Source: Bolinopsis microptera
Taxonomy: Eukaryota > Ctenophora > Tentaculata > Lobata > Bolinopsidae
Assembly (NCBI RefSeq): GCF_026151205.1
Contig: NC_087080.1
Coordinates: 2,025,096 to 2,089,095, forward strand
Reading direction: 5' to 3'
Length of the DNA stretch: 64,000 nucleotides
The position numbers and the translations under genes were made by a program. A model generated the notes under the pieces. That model saw only the letters and a list, made by a program, of their open reading frames with translations. It was not told where the DNA came from and did not search any database. Shown piece after piece: positions 9,845 through 20,345 of the stretch; position 1 is the first letter of the stretch; every line of letters begins with the position of its first letter.

Positions 9845-9964
9845 ATTTGCCCTTACTCCTAACTTCCTTGTTTCACTTGTCCTTGTCTCTTCCAACCGGA
9901 TAATATCCAGATATCAGTATTTCAATCATGAGACTAATAAACAGCGAACTACTCCGTTATTTGA

Positions 9965-9977
9965 CAGAGTTAAAGAC
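9965..9977. repeat. 13-bp target-site duplication, right copy
   Basis: Exact match to 4717-4729. It restores the ORF1 reading frame immediately downstream. Confidence 0.85.
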
Positions 9978-10488
9978 ATACAGCGCCGCGGTAAAGGAAT
10001 CAAAAACCTCAACAGCAGGTCCTTTGTTGGATTCGGATAGAAACATCTTGAAGAATGTCATTAAGGATGTTGTAGCAGAAGGAGACCGAAGTCGGAATCT
10101 GATGTTGTTTGGTCTTAAAGAAGAGAAAGGTGAGCTGTTATGTGACAAGGTCGGTCAAGTGTTGTTGGAACTTGGTGAAAAGCCAAAAATAGAAGCTAGC
10201 AGAATTGGTTTGATCAAATCCAAGGATAAGAAACAGGTGGCTGATAGACCTGTTAAGGTGACTTTGACGAGCTCTACAATCGTGCAGCAGATTTTGACTA
10301 GAGCAAGGCATCTCCGTAGCTCGGAGCATTTCGGTAAAGTTTTCATCAGTCCGGATAGGTCTCCAGAGGAACGTGCCGAACAGCAAAAGCTTGTTTTAGA
10401 ACTCAAGAAGAGATCAAACGACGAGCCAGATAAGAGACACTTCATTAAAGGAGGCAAAGTGTGTAGTGTGGACAAAACTGTTGTTTGA
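9978..10488 (+). pseudogene. Non-LTR retrotransposon ORF1-like protein, C-terminal part
   Basis: The frame is open to a TGA at 10486-10488 and in phase with the left half at 4317-4729. It contains SRNLMLFGLKEE, resembling the first strand of the RRM-like domain of L1-type ORF1 proteins. RPVKVTLTSS, FISPDRSPEERAEQ and KRHFIKGGKVCS blocks follow, typical of ORF1-like proteins common in marine invertebrate genomes. Such proteins bind the element RNA. No ORF2 follows: the Polinton sequence resumes by about 10790, so the element is truncated or was an ORF1-only derivative. Confidence 0.65.
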
Positions 10489-10789
10489 AATGTGTTAAGA
10501 CAGAGTTTTGTTTGGATTTATGGATTCGTGGCTCGCTAAGATTATAATTTTTTGATAAGCTTCTAAATCACATTCGTCTTTCAACACAAGACTGTCAGTC
10601 TTCTAGAATTTTGTTTTGATTCGTGTATTAAGCTCTGAAGTATTTAGTCTTACTTCCAGGTCCATAATTTTGTGCAGTGTATATTTTTAGAGTCATTATG
10701 GTTTTATATTAGCAGATTTAGGTATATAACTATTCTATATAATTGTATGTATAAATACTTGAGTAAACATTAACCAGTAAACAAAGCTG

Positions 10790-10931
10790 GTTCCAATAAA
10801 AAATAGCTGCAACTAGAGCCCATTCCAAGCAGCGATTATCATTCTCGTTCTTGATGTTGAGAAGAGCATGGGTCTTGTGTCTGATGGGTTTAGGTAACTC
10901 CATCCAGCTGTTACCTGCTAACGGATTATAC
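10790..10931 (-). pseudogene. Polinton-like PolB gene, second exon
   Basis: After a 3' splice site (TATATTTCAG, boundary 10931/10932) the minus-strand frame reads YNPLAGNSWMELPKPIR, then an INIKNENDNRCLEWAL block. The LP-x-P-I and NI-x-N-x-D-x-RCLEW pattern is a strong signature of the N-terminal region of Polinton-type PolB proteins. The splice phase (one base) fits the exon at 11072-11800, which ends with two bases of a codon. The 3' end is unclear; the frame stays open to 10730 but loses family character after about 10790, where inserted retrotransposon DNA begins. Confidence 0.72.
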
Positions 10932-11071
10932 CTGAAATATAAATCATTAAATTTTACGTATGAAATATTGTTTCTGTCTGGTTCTAATGAACCGTTACAA
11001 TAATACTTTAATATAACCATGGAAATTCAGTTACAAAATATATCTGTAAAAGGGTAAACAATATTTCTTAC

Positions 11072-11800
11072 CTGGTTATGTTTCCCGAGGAACTCCCCTC
11101 AGCTGTCTCACTTGTCTGTACTCTAGCTCTCACATTCCTGGCTGTTGCACTACTATCAGGTCTTCTGCAGATCGTCTCATGCTCCAATCTAAGCTCCCGA
11201 CTCTGGAAAACCATACTACATACCCGACATGGGAAAAGATCCCCCTCACATACCAAACGATGAGTTACCAAATCATCAGGATGAGTAAAGCAAACTGTAC
11301 ACCACTTACCCTTACAACACGCTTTCAGATGTCTCTTAAAATTCCGAACAAACCACTTCTGACACGCCGGGCACTGTTGACCAGGATTCTTTATCTCTCT
11401 GAGGTTCAAATTATAAGAGGTAGTGTTTATAGACTCGAACACACCTGCATTTGCCGCATCCATCAAGGCAAGCTCTAGTTGAGCATCAATACTATTCCTA
11501 AAGATATGATCAATCATCTCCTGTTTAAACTGATGAACATACAGGGGACTGGAAACATAGCGGGACACCATTCGTGGCATTCACTGTCAAAAGTGCCTTA
11601 ATGGGATAGGTATCCCGAGCACCCCAAATAGCCTTGGAAACCTCCGCAAGGGCATTATCATAATCGCCACTAAACTTCAAGTCCGTAGAAGGACCGAAAT
11701 GACAAGGGCGCTCTGTCATAACGACCAATAGATAAAAAAACTGACAATCGGTTGTTTCAAGATTCGATAATTCAATCAACGGATTCAATCGAATAAGCAA
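11072..11800 (-). pseudogene. Polinton-like PolB gene, first exon with zinc fingers (frameshifted)
   Basis: Two overlapping minus-strand frames (11800-11525 and 11580-11068) together make one protein-like exon of about 240 codons, so a single indel lies near 11525-11580. The second part has successive CxxC...HxxxC finger-like groups (CPACQKWF, CTVCFTHPDDLVTHRLVC, CRVCSMVF...HETIC). It ends at a consensus 5' splice site CAG/GTAAGA at 11072/11071, phase-compatible with the next exon. Zinc fingers ahead of the conserved PolB N-terminal block are usual in such genes. Whether this was a mobile Polinton or a domesticated host copy cannot be told from the window. Confidence 0.62.
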
Positions 11801-12296
11801 ATAGTTAATGTTAGCTGTAAAATTCTTGGTTTATATAGCGATCACTACCTCTATCAGCACCGGATATCCCGTCTCCTAGACATTAGTTAACAACCCTGCA
11901 CGGATGTTAATTGAGATGTTAATTGATATCCCGATCGACTAGTCAGACTGCCTATCATGTCTTCATGCAATTAGTTCCGGGACCAGAGTCCCGAAACTAA
12001 TTACAATTAGTTGACTAGTCATCCTGATTGGCTTGTCAGACTGCCAGTCATATCTTCTACGGAAACTTTTTACATATCTAGAGCACAACACAAACTTTCT
12101 TAGGAATATAGTAGCACACAGCTAGGGTTGGCTAGGGTTACTGCACCCAATAGCTCACTATTCACCCAGCTACCTAGGGTTAATCCGGAAACCAATTAGC
12201 CCTTTTTACACACAATTTCTATGTCAGATTTTCAAATCACCCTATTTCCGCCTGAAATCCATTGAGCACGAGCTGTGCGATAGGAGACATAGTCAT
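11801..12296. other. Gene-free stretch with a small hairpin
   Basis: No coding signal. A hairpin at 11969-12002 has about 15-bp arms (AATTAGTTCCGGGAC...) with one mismatch and a 4-nt loop. GACTAGTCA and GTCAGACTGCC are each repeated on either side of it. At 12239-12299 lies a 61-bp block that recurs at 13200-13260. Confidence 0.5.
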
Positions 12297-12299
12297 ACC
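12239..12299 (+). repeat. 61-bp direct repeat flanking the 243-bp array (left)
   Basis: ACCCTATTTCCGCCTGAAAT and the sequence after it recur at 13200-13260 with about three differences. The two copies bracket the 243-bp tandem array and the poly-C tract. Confidence 0.8.
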
Positions 12300-13040
12300 G
12301 AAAATATTTTGTTCGGTTTTCGAAGTCCGCACCTACCCTTCGATATACGATTTTGGACTCGAGGGTTCCCCTTTGTAATGCGATCTCGGAAGGCAGGCCT
12401 CCCCTTCGCAATACGAGCTCGGAAGCGGGAGCTCTGCTTTCAGAGGTACGTATCGAGAATGACTCGGACCAAAATTTTCTAAGTCAAAAATTTTCAAAGT
12501 TTTCTTGGAAACTACTTTTGTTCATATTTCATGCTACCCTGATCATTATGAGCCGAAAATATTTTTTTTCGGTTTTCGAAGTTCGACATACGATTTTGGA
12601 CTCGAGGGTTCCCCTTTGTAATGCGATCTCGGAAGGCAGGCCTACCCTTCGCAATACGAGCTCGGAAGCGGGAGCTCTGCTTTCAGAGGTACGTATCGAG
12701 AATGACTCGGACCGAAAATTTTCTAAGTCAAAAATTTTCAAAGTTTTCTTGGAAACTACTTTTGTTCATGTTTCATGCTACCCTGATCATTATGAGCCGA
12801 AAATATTTTTTTCGGTTTTCGAAGTTCGATATACGATTTTTGACTCGAGGGTTCCCCTCTGTAATGCGATCTCGGAAGACAGGCCTCCCCTTCGCAATAC
12901 GAGCTCGGAAGCGGGAGCTCTGCTTTTCAGAGGTACGTATCGAGAATGACTCGGACCGAAAATTTTCTAAGTCAAAAATTTTCAAAGTTTTCTTGGAAAC
13001 TACATACTAGGTACTTTTATTCATGTTTCATGCTACCCTG
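12297..13040 (+). repeat. 243-bp tandem repeat (satellite-like), three copies
   Basis: The landmark GACTCGAGGGTTCCCC begins at 12356, 12599 and 12842, an exact period of 243 bp. Copies are about 95% alike by inspection. Because 243 is divisible by three, a frame stays open across units (12353-12949) and gives a repetitive protein; I regard this as a by-product of the repeat, not a gene. Diverged relatives appear at 20141-20345 (the AAATTTTTCAAAG...GTTTCATGC pattern). Confidence 0.88.
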
Positions 13041-13111
13041 ATGATTTGTCGCAGCAAACGTGAAAAATCGCGATACTAAACACGCTGCGAAATTCAAAAA
13101 ATATTAGAATT

Positions 13112-13113
<2 letters not shown>

Positions 13114-13145
<32 letters not shown>
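13114..13145 (+). repeat. Poly-C tract, 32 bases
   Basis: An uninterrupted C run directly after the 243-bp array. Its length is unreliable because long C/G runs are also found at 19674, 24081, 24118 and 24272. Confidence 0.9.
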
Positions 13146-13199
13146 ATGAAGAAAATCATTCCTACACCCCTGTTGAATTGTCTGTGTTTCTATATCTAT

Positions 13200-13260
13200 A
13201 CCCTATTTCCGCCTGAAATCCATTGTGCACGAGCTGTGCGATAAGAGACATAGCCATACT
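13200..13260 (+). repeat. 61-bp direct repeat flanking the 243-bp array (right)
   Basis: Right-hand partner of 12239-12299. Confidence 0.8.
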
Positions 13261-16200
13261 ACTTAAAGCCTATTTAATAACTTAACCTAATTAGCGATTT
13301 AGATATAAAATTGGGCTCATGTGTCGCAAAGACTCCGGCCCTTTTGGTGGGATGCAACCCTAACTACCTAGCTCAAGCGAAAGTTATATTGTTATATTTA
13401 GGTTTAACTACAGCAACTGGTCCGAGTCTGTTAGCACAGATCACCTGGGAGTGGTAACACCACAAAACCGTTAATTGCCTGTCAGTGCTATATCACTGGG
13501 GGGTCGGTTGCTGTGGCGGCAAGAGGATGCGATTGCTGGGTGATGCTTGGTGATGCTGTCTTGTGGCAGGGTCATCTGTGTGTCACCTACGGTTCACCAT
13601 TTTGTCCAAGTCTTGGTTGCCCTGTGTAATCGAGCATTTGCTTGGTGATCTTGTCTCTGACATGATCACTTACGGTTTAATTTTGATTCCTTATGGGCTT
13701 CAGAAGCTCTGCATGCTTTAACTTTACGTATCGAACCTAACCACCAGCTTGCTGGTGTCTGGACGGAGCGCTTACTTCTTGATGTCGGTGCTGCCTCTGG
13801 ATCGGGTGCGAAGGTCCGGCAAACCATCCACCTTAAATCAAACCGCTACAGAAACGTCTACAGTGTCATTCAATAGTATTATACGTGGAGGCGCAGGTAG
13901 AGTGATGACGGCGACTAGGCAAAGCCGAAAGGACCCTAGTAGCTTGATGTCTGCTTGCAACTCCCGTAAGAGCCGACGTAAACACTGTAAATACAGAATT
14001 CCTTCATCAGATTTGTCATTTGTAAACAGACAGTCAAGTATGTCTAATCCTGTAAATATTGTAAAGAATCCTCTCTGTATCAGTACATGGAATGTTACTT
14101 CTCTTGTCAGTAATTCCAGTAAGATGTATCAATTAGGAAAAGGTTTTGATGATTATGGACTAGAGCTCCTTGGGCTAACTGAAACACATATGGCTGGATC
14201 AGGAACTCAGACTTTGGACAATGGGGCTGTTTTGGTTTATTCTGGCAGGAGCGATGGAGTACGGAGAGAAGGAGTTGGTGTTGTTCTTTCCAAAAAGATG
14301 AAGAATACTCTCATATCATACACCCCTGTATCAGGACGGGTTATGACTGCCCGTTTACATAGCAAACACATCAACATTAGTGTTACAGTTGTGTATGCTC
14401 CAACTGAGGATGCAGAGATCAGTTTAAAAGACTCATTCTACAAGGAATTGAATGATGTTCAATCGGGACTACCTGCACATGATATAAAGATAGTTTTAGG
14501 AGATTTTAATGCTCGTGTTGGAAGGGATACTGATGCTCACCCTGGTGTTATAGGAAAACACTCATATCACACAGAACCAAATGATAACGGAAAACGGGTG
14601 CTAGATTTCTGTACTATGCACCAGCTGACGATCGGAGGCACACTCTTTGAACACAAAGATATCCACAAGACAACATGGAGATCCCCAAATGGTAACACCG
14701 TCACTCAAATTGACCATATGTGTATTTCGACGAGATGGAGCCATTCTTTGCTTGATGTCAGGAGCATGAGAGGAGCAGATATAAATACTACTCACTATCT
14801 GGTAAGAGGATATGTATCTATTAAACTTAAGTGTCCTCAGAAAAGAAAGAAGCGTGTAAGACAGCCTGCTTTAGAGCACCTGCGTGATAGATCTAAGAGC
14901 CAGGAATATAGTAACAGAATAGCTGAAGAGTACTATAACAACGATCAGGAGCATGGAAACTCTCCTTTAGAAGAACAGTGGAAGAAACTGAGAGATATAA
15001 TAACTGATGTTTCATTTGAAGTTCTGGGTGAAAGGGGCCGGAAAAAGAGAACAGAACATCTCTCAAGGGATACTAAAAATCTCCTAAAAGAACGAGGGGA
15101 GATTAAAAAGAAACCCAGTACTGCTGAGAACCGTGCTAAGTACTCGCGGATTAACGGCCTTGTTAGGCAGAACTGTAAAAGAGATGATAATGCTTGGGCT
15201 GTTAGAGTAGCTGAGGAATTAGAAGATGCTGCCAAGCAGGGTCAACAAAGAGATGTTTGGCAGAAAATAAAATCCTTAACAAACAAGAGAGTAAACAGAT
15301 CTGCGGCAGTGCGGGATAAGAATGGGACACTTATATCAGATCCCGAAGCTCAGTCACATCGCTGGGCCGAATATTTTGAAGAACTCTTGACGCCAGCAGC
15401 AAATGCGGTGGATTTCTCTATATTGGATCAGGATGAAAAGTTACTTTCTTTTGAATACCTTAGTAATGATGATGAACCACCGTCCTTGTTTGAAATTGAG
15501 GAAGCTATCAAGAAGTTGAAGAACTACAAGAGTGCTGGAATTGATGAAATTTCAAATGAGCAGTTAAAGTACGGTTCTTCTGGACTTCTGCCTTGGTTAA
15601 AGGATCTTTTTGAAACTGTGTGGAAAGGTGAGGATATTCCTAATGATTGGAGAAAAGGAATAATCACCATCATCCCAAAGAAAGGGGACCTCACATATTG
15701 CAACAATAACAGAGGTATAACGTTACGCTCAACTGTATCAAAGTTATTCCAAATTGTGTTGTTAAAAAGACTGAGTAATGGGCTTGAAAAATTGCTCAGA
15801 GAGAATCAGTGTGGTTTCAGGAGAAACCGTTCTTGTATAGATCAGCTGTACTCACTTCATTGTATAATACACAATTGTATAGAATTCAACGTCCCTTTGT
15901 ACATAAACTTTATTGATTTTAAAGCTGCTTTTGATTCAATCAATCGTGACTTTATTTGGAAAGCTTTTGAACATTATGGTCTTCCGACAAAATATATCAA
16001 TGTTTTCAAAGCGTTCTTTAGAGCAACTGAAAGTGCAGTTCGTGTCAATGGAGAATTGACAAGATGGTTTGATGTCGATTCGGGGACTGGACAAGGTGAT
16101 GTGCAAGGGCCCCCCATTTTTAATCTTGTACTTAACTGGGGATTAGAACTTGCAGAGAAGTTTAAAAATATATCCCGTGGTTTTACTCTTCAGTACAGAC

Positions 16201-17160
16201 AAAGTTCCAGACAACCGGAAAAATGTGTCATTGATCTGGACTATGCTGATGACATCGCAGGAATGGATGACACTGTTGAAGGACTGCAAGAAACTACGGA
16301 CAATATTGCGAAATACTGTGGGCTCGGGGGTTTAAAGATGAACGCAAAGAAAACAGAGATCATGGTCATTGGGAAAGATACATCGCAGCACCCACTCCCA
16401 GAGAATAGGACCATAGATATAACTGTCGATGGAAACTCTGCAAAGCAGGTCACTCAATTCACTTATTTGGGTGCCAAAATTACATCAGATGGCAAGATTG
16501 ATAAAGAAATAAGTGTCAGGATTGGAAAAGCAACTGGAGCTTTTAACCAACTCAACAACATTTGGAAGAATAAGAACATAAGCATTAACAACAAAGTGCG
16601 AATCTACATCGCAGCTGTTCTTACCATTCTGACCTATGGATGTGAGATATGGAACACGACTCAAGTGCAGACAAGAAGATTGGAGTCTTTCCATCAATAC
16701 TGCTTAAGAAGAATCCTGAGAGTGAGGTGGTTCCATCGAGTAAGTAATGAGGATGTTTTAAGAAGGGCATCAATAACTGCTCTTGCTGACATAATAACAA
16801 CAAAACGGCTGCGTTGGTTTGGACATGTCAGTAGAATGCCTGAAGATCGGTTACCCAACTATTTACTTGAATGGAAACCCAAGCATGGGAAGAGATCAAG
16901 AGGCAGGCCTAGGAAGAGCTTAAATGATGTATTTATTGAGGATGCTGAGCAGAGATTGGATCGGAATGGACTCACGATTGATTGTATGAGAAGATTAGCT
17001 GCAGACCGAAAGGGATGGAGAAATGTTACCCGCCGAAGTTGTATAATACAAAGTAATGACGCAGTCGACGCAGACTAATCCTTTTGGATGGAGATCTCGC
17101 CATGTAACATGTATGTAACAGCAACTGTCAGCGAAATGCAATTAATTAATATTGTAAATG
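13261..17160 (+). mobile_element. Non-LTR retrotransposon, apparently full-length ORF2-type element
   Basis: A G-rich 5' leader of about 490 bp precedes one long ORF (13749-17078), followed by a short 3' region ending in AT-rich sequence near 17160. Element limits are approximate; I found no convincing target duplication or poly(A) tail. The uninterrupted ORF contrasts with the broken elements around it and suggests a young insertion. Confidence 0.6.
13749..17078 (+). CDS. Non-LTR retrotransposon endonuclease-reverse transcriptase (RTE/CFDP2-like)
   Basis: Length 1109 codons with no internal stop. An apurinic-like endonuclease domain begins at about residue 112 (ISTWNVTSL, LLGLTETHMAG, VVYAP, LGDFNARVG, TQIDH). 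The RT domain includes IIPKKGD...NNNRGI, FIDFKAAFDS (~721), GTGQGDVQGPP (~780) and the catalytic YADD (~833). The C terminus has the RLRWFGHVSRM ... RGRPRKS tail common to RTE-type and craniofacial-development-protein-2-like elements. The enzyme nicks target DNA and copies element RNA at the nick. Translation may start at ATG 13749 or at residue 98 (14040), just before the endonuclease. Clade assignment is by motif memory and is less certain than the enzyme type. Confidence 0.9.
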   Translation: MLVSGRSAYFLMSVLPLDRVRRSGKPSTLNQTATETSTVSFNSIIRGGAGRVMTATRQSRKDPSSLMSACNSRKSRRKHCKYRIPSSDLSFVNRQSSMSNPVNIVKNPLCISTWNVTSLVSNSSKMYQLGKGFDDYGLELLGLTETHMAGSGTQTLDNGAVLVYSGRSDGVRREGVGVVLSKKMKNTLISYTPVSGRVMTARLHSKHINISVTVVYAPTEDAEISLKDSFYKELNDVQSGLPAHDIKIVLGDFNARVGRDTDAHPGVIGKHSYHTEPNDNGKRVLDFCTMHQLTIGGTLFEHKDIHKTTWRSPNGNTVTQIDHMCISTRWSHSLLDVRSMRGADINTTHYLVRGYVSIKLKCPQKRKKRVRQPALEHLRDRSKSQEYSNRIAEEYYNNDQEHGNSPLEEQWKKLRDIITDVSFEVLGERGRKKRTEHLSRDTKNLLKERGEIKKKPSTAENRAKYSRINGLVRQNCKRDDNAWAVRVAEELEDAAKQGQQRDVWQKIKSLTNKRVNRSAAVRDKNGTLISDPEAQSHRWAEYFEELLTPAANAVDFSILDQDEKLLSFEYLSNDDEPPSLFEIEEAIKKLKNYKSAGIDEISNEQLKYGSSGLLPWLKDLFETVWKGEDIPNDWRKGIITIIPKKGDLTYCNNNRGITLRSTVSKLFQIVLLKRLSNGLEKLLRENQCGFRRNRSCIDQLYSLHCIIHNCIEFNVPLYINFIDFKAAFDSINRDFIWKAFEHYGLPTKYINVFKAFFRATESAVRVNGELTRWFDVDSGTGQGDVQGPPIFNLVLNWGLELAEKFKNISRGFTLQYRQSSRQPEKCVIDLDYADDIAGMDDTVEGLQETTDNIAKYCGLGGLKMNAKKTEIMVIGKDTSQHPLPENRTIDITVDGNSAKQVTQFTYLGAKITSDGKIDKEISVRIGKATGAFNQLNNIWKNKNISINNKVRIYIAAVLTILTYGCEIWNTTQVQTRRLESFHQYCLRRILRVRWFHRVSNEDVLRRASITALADIITTKRLRWFGHVSRMPEDRLPNYLLEWKPKHGKRSRGRPRKSLNDVFIEDAEQRLDRNGLTIDCMRRLAADRKGWRNVTRRSCIIQSNDAVDAD

Positions 17161-17272
17161 ATGTCCTAAAAATAGCCCATCAAGTGATTTTTTATATAAC
17201 CATCCGTTTCTTTCGCTCCTACGATTCTTGAATCGTGTTACAAATTACAAGGCAAAACTTTTAGTAAGGGGA
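17079..17272. other. 3' region after the retrotransposon ORF
   Basis: AT-rich with no coding signal. It probably contains the 3' untranslated end of the element (to about 17160) and then unique sequence up to the inverted repeat at 17273. Confidence 0.4.
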
Positions 17273-18080
17273 AAAGTGGTCGATTTAAGGGTTCCGTTGG
17301 ATTTGAATGTTCACAAGGATTTCTCAACGGAATATGGTAGTTAGGACCCCTACGAACATAATTAGACTTGTTGCCAATTTTGTATCTCAACAGAAACACC
17401 ACTTTTACCACTTTTTACCACCTTTGTACCACTTTTCTGGTTTGCCAAATATCTTTAGTTGTGAACATCATAGAAGGCTGAAAATTAACCTAGAATGTTT
17501 ATCTTATCAAGGAGTAAAACTTTTGTATCAAAAATTTTTTTTCGAGACTTTAAAAAAAAGTTTGTCAAATAAAAAAACCCCCCTTTTTTTTGGGACTTTG
17601 AACCAAATCGGTAAAAAATTTTTTAAAATTTGGAAACCCAAGAGGGAAAAAAAAGGGGAGGTTTAAAACAAAAAAGAAAAAAAATTTTTGATTAAAAATT
17701 TCGGATAACGTTGATTTTGAAAAATTTCCCCCAAAGGATGTTTTTCCCCCAAATTTTATAAAATTAAAAAATTTTAAGAAGTGAAAAATTTTTTAACCCC
17801 AAATGAAATTAGTCAGAAACTGCAAAATAATTAAAATTTAAAAATTGCCTAAAAATACCCCAATGATTTTTTAAACCTTTTTTTCCCCCTAAAGAACGGA
17901 AAAAACAAAAAACCCTTTTAAAAGGGGAAATTTTATTTAATTCCTTTGGTTTAATTTCCAAATTTAAACAAAATTTTAAAACCCCCAAATAATTACTTTC
18001 CCATTTTGTACCAAAACAGAAAACCATTTTCCCCTTTTTTTAAACCCCCCTTTGCCACTTTTTTTCCAATCGGGTTTGAA

Positions 18081-18252
18081 CTAAAAGGGGGGGGGGGGGG
18101 GGGTTTTTTTTTTTGGGGGGGGGGGGGGGGGGAAAAAAAGGTTTGGGGGGGGGGGTGCGTGTGGGGGGTTGGGGGGGGGGTTTGGTTTTGGGGTTTTTTT
18201 GGGGGGGGGGGGGGGGGGGGGGGTTTTTTGGGGGGGGGGGGGGGGGGTTTTT

Positions 18253-18285
<33 letters not shown>

Positions 18286-18356
18286 TTTTTGGGGGGGGGT
18301 TTTTTTGGGGGTTTGGGGGGGGGGGGGGGGGTTTTTTTTGGGGGGGGGGTTTGGGT

Positions 18357-18436
<80 letters not shown>
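18081..18436 (+). repeat. Poly-G/T field, probable consensus artefact
   Basis: More than 350 bp of almost only G broken by short T runs. It occupies the position that should pair with a 33-base C tract in the opposite arm, so roughly ten-fold expansion by base-calling or consensus error is the simplest explanation. Confidence 0.8.
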
Positions 18437-18438
<2 letters not shown>

Positions 18439-19672
18439 TAGAAGGGGAAAAAACCTTCCATCCCTTGGGTTTTTTATTGAATGGGCCCCTTTTTTCCCTT
18501 TAATTAACCCCCTTTTTCCGGGTGGGGATAGAGCGGGAGAAGCATTAAAAGTTGCAGAAATAGCTAATTAAAAAACGGGTGGTAGCGGTGTGCTACATGG
18601 ATAGCAGAACGTAGCTACACGGGGTTTCGGGGTTTTTAAATTTTTTAAAGGGCCAAATTTGGGCAAAAAAATTTAAATTATTAAAAAAAGGGGAGAACCC
18701 CGGAAAATGCAGGATACTGCAAAAGAACGAATGATACAGTCTGAAACATAAAACGCCGACGAAGCTAAACTTTAAAGATGGGGGGGGGAAAAATGGGGCA
18801 AACTAAAAAAAAAAAAACGGGGTTTAGCCTAAAAGATTAAGTTATTCCAAAATAGGGGGAAAATTTTTTAATCCTAAAAAAAGGGAAAGTTTTCCTTTGT
18901 CAATAAATCCGGTACGGCAAGGTCTGTAGCCTTGATAAGAAGATACCATGAATTAATTCATGCAGAAAAAGTCGATTTATATAAAGGGTTTCGTTGGATC
19001 TAAAAAGGGTGGGTCAGTCTCTCTGTTTTCATAAGATTCTGATGAAATGCTGTTAAGCTCAGGACGGTGATCTTAATAGGTCGGATAGCTGTATCTGGTT
19101 GCTTCCAGCCCACCCTTGTCGCTTGAAAATAAGTTCTCACCCCACCTCTTCCAAAAATACAGTTACCAGAGCAGGAAACTCTCCTTCCTCCTCTTCTTTC
19201 AACACAAACACAATCAGGTTCCAGCTGTTCTCCTCCTCTGCAGCCACAATCTTATCTCCTTCTTCGGAGTTTTACTGTTGCAGACTGTATCACTTGCACT
19301 GTTCTTTGCAGTACTCCTGCACTGTAGCTCTGTGTCCCTGACTACACCGTGGTTTACACTGCCCCTAAACTGCAATCTTAAGTAACTTTAGTTCCGGCAC
19401 TCTTTGGCCATTAAAATAACCAACTCCAATGAAACCCCGTGTAGCTACGTTCTGCTACATCCATGCTAGCACCACCCAGCTACCACCAGTTTGCTCTAAA
19501 TCTAGCTATTTCTAGCAACTTTTCAATGCTATCTCCAGCTCTATCCCGACCCTGGCAATGACATATGGGGGTTATTCGAGGTATATGGCATAGCAAACGA
19601 AGCGGCATGCGCATTCACAATACAAAAAAGCCACAATGGATGATGGAAGGTATATTTACACTCGCTTCCTAT

Positions 19673-19706
<34 letters not shown>

Positions 19707-20140
19707 TATAATACCAGGCCTCTTGCGAGTTGCGAGAGTGACAAAAAGTGCACAGTTTAAAGAAACCCCTGTGAGAAATCGCATTTCTTGCACAACTGGG
19801 TCTAATTATAGAGGTAAATAAGAGGTCCGGTACATTCAGATACCCGGTATAGATTGGCAAGATTGACAGAGGTTTTGATCATTGAAATCAATAAAATGAT
19901 AGTACAGCAGGTAAAATCGGTTCGATCTTAAATGGTCCTTTTGTGCTGTTTCTTTATGTGGAATTTGATAAAGCTGTATTGTAATTAGTTATGAAACTCT
20001 AATATTGTGTGGTTAACCTTTTTCAGGTCCAGCCCTTTCCGCTAAGCTATTCCTAATTACTAAAATATGTCGAGATTTACTGAACTCCAACTTCAAATAT
20101 TGATGATTTTAGTATTCCCCAATCTAAAAATCTTCGAAGT

Positions 20141-20345
20141 TTTTCTGCAAAGCATTTTTATCCACGTTTCATGCAATTCGATCACTTTTGGCGGAAAAAA
20201 ATATTTTCAAATTTTCAAACTTTTTTTTTAAGTCTCGAAAAAAAATTTTAAGTGAAAAATTTTTGAATTTTTTCTAAAAACTACATTTCTCCGTGTTTCA
20301 AACGATTTAAATCATTTTAAGCCAATAAAAAATTTTCACTTTTTT
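20141..20345. repeat. Diverged relatives of the 243-bp repeat
   Basis: Two successive segments keep the pattern of an A/T-rich block, then ACTACATTT or AGCATTTTT, then GTTTCA and ATCATTTT...GCC, seen at the end of each 243-bp unit at 12.3-13.0 kb. Homology is weak but collinear. Confidence 0.4.

Larger units (their letters stand above)
4730..9964. mobile_element. Head-to-head (5'-to-5') Penelope-like retroelement pair, single insertion
   Basis: Two copies of one Penelope-like element lie in opposite orientation. The left arm 4730-7139 reads leftward and is truncated at its 5' end. The right arm 7506-9917 reads rightward and is preceded by 366 bp (7140-7505) of extra 5' coding sequence. By inspection the arms are essentially identical; the only difference I found is a G6/G7 homopolymer. 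A 46-bp tail (9919-9964) follows the right arm only. Flanking 13-bp direct repeats show the inverted dimer entered as a unit. Inverted partial dimers are a known Penelope-like arrangement. Confidence 0.85.

Noticed and set aside
12353-13010. Repetitive 198- and 129-codon ORFs
   Set aside because: Open only because the 243-bp tandem unit is a multiple of three and AT-rich; no start context, no family, and both strands are open.
18006-18571. Glycine-rich ORFs of 90-165 codons
   Set aside because: They are translations of a poly-G/T field that corresponds to a 33-base C tract in the opposite palindrome arm; consensus artefact.
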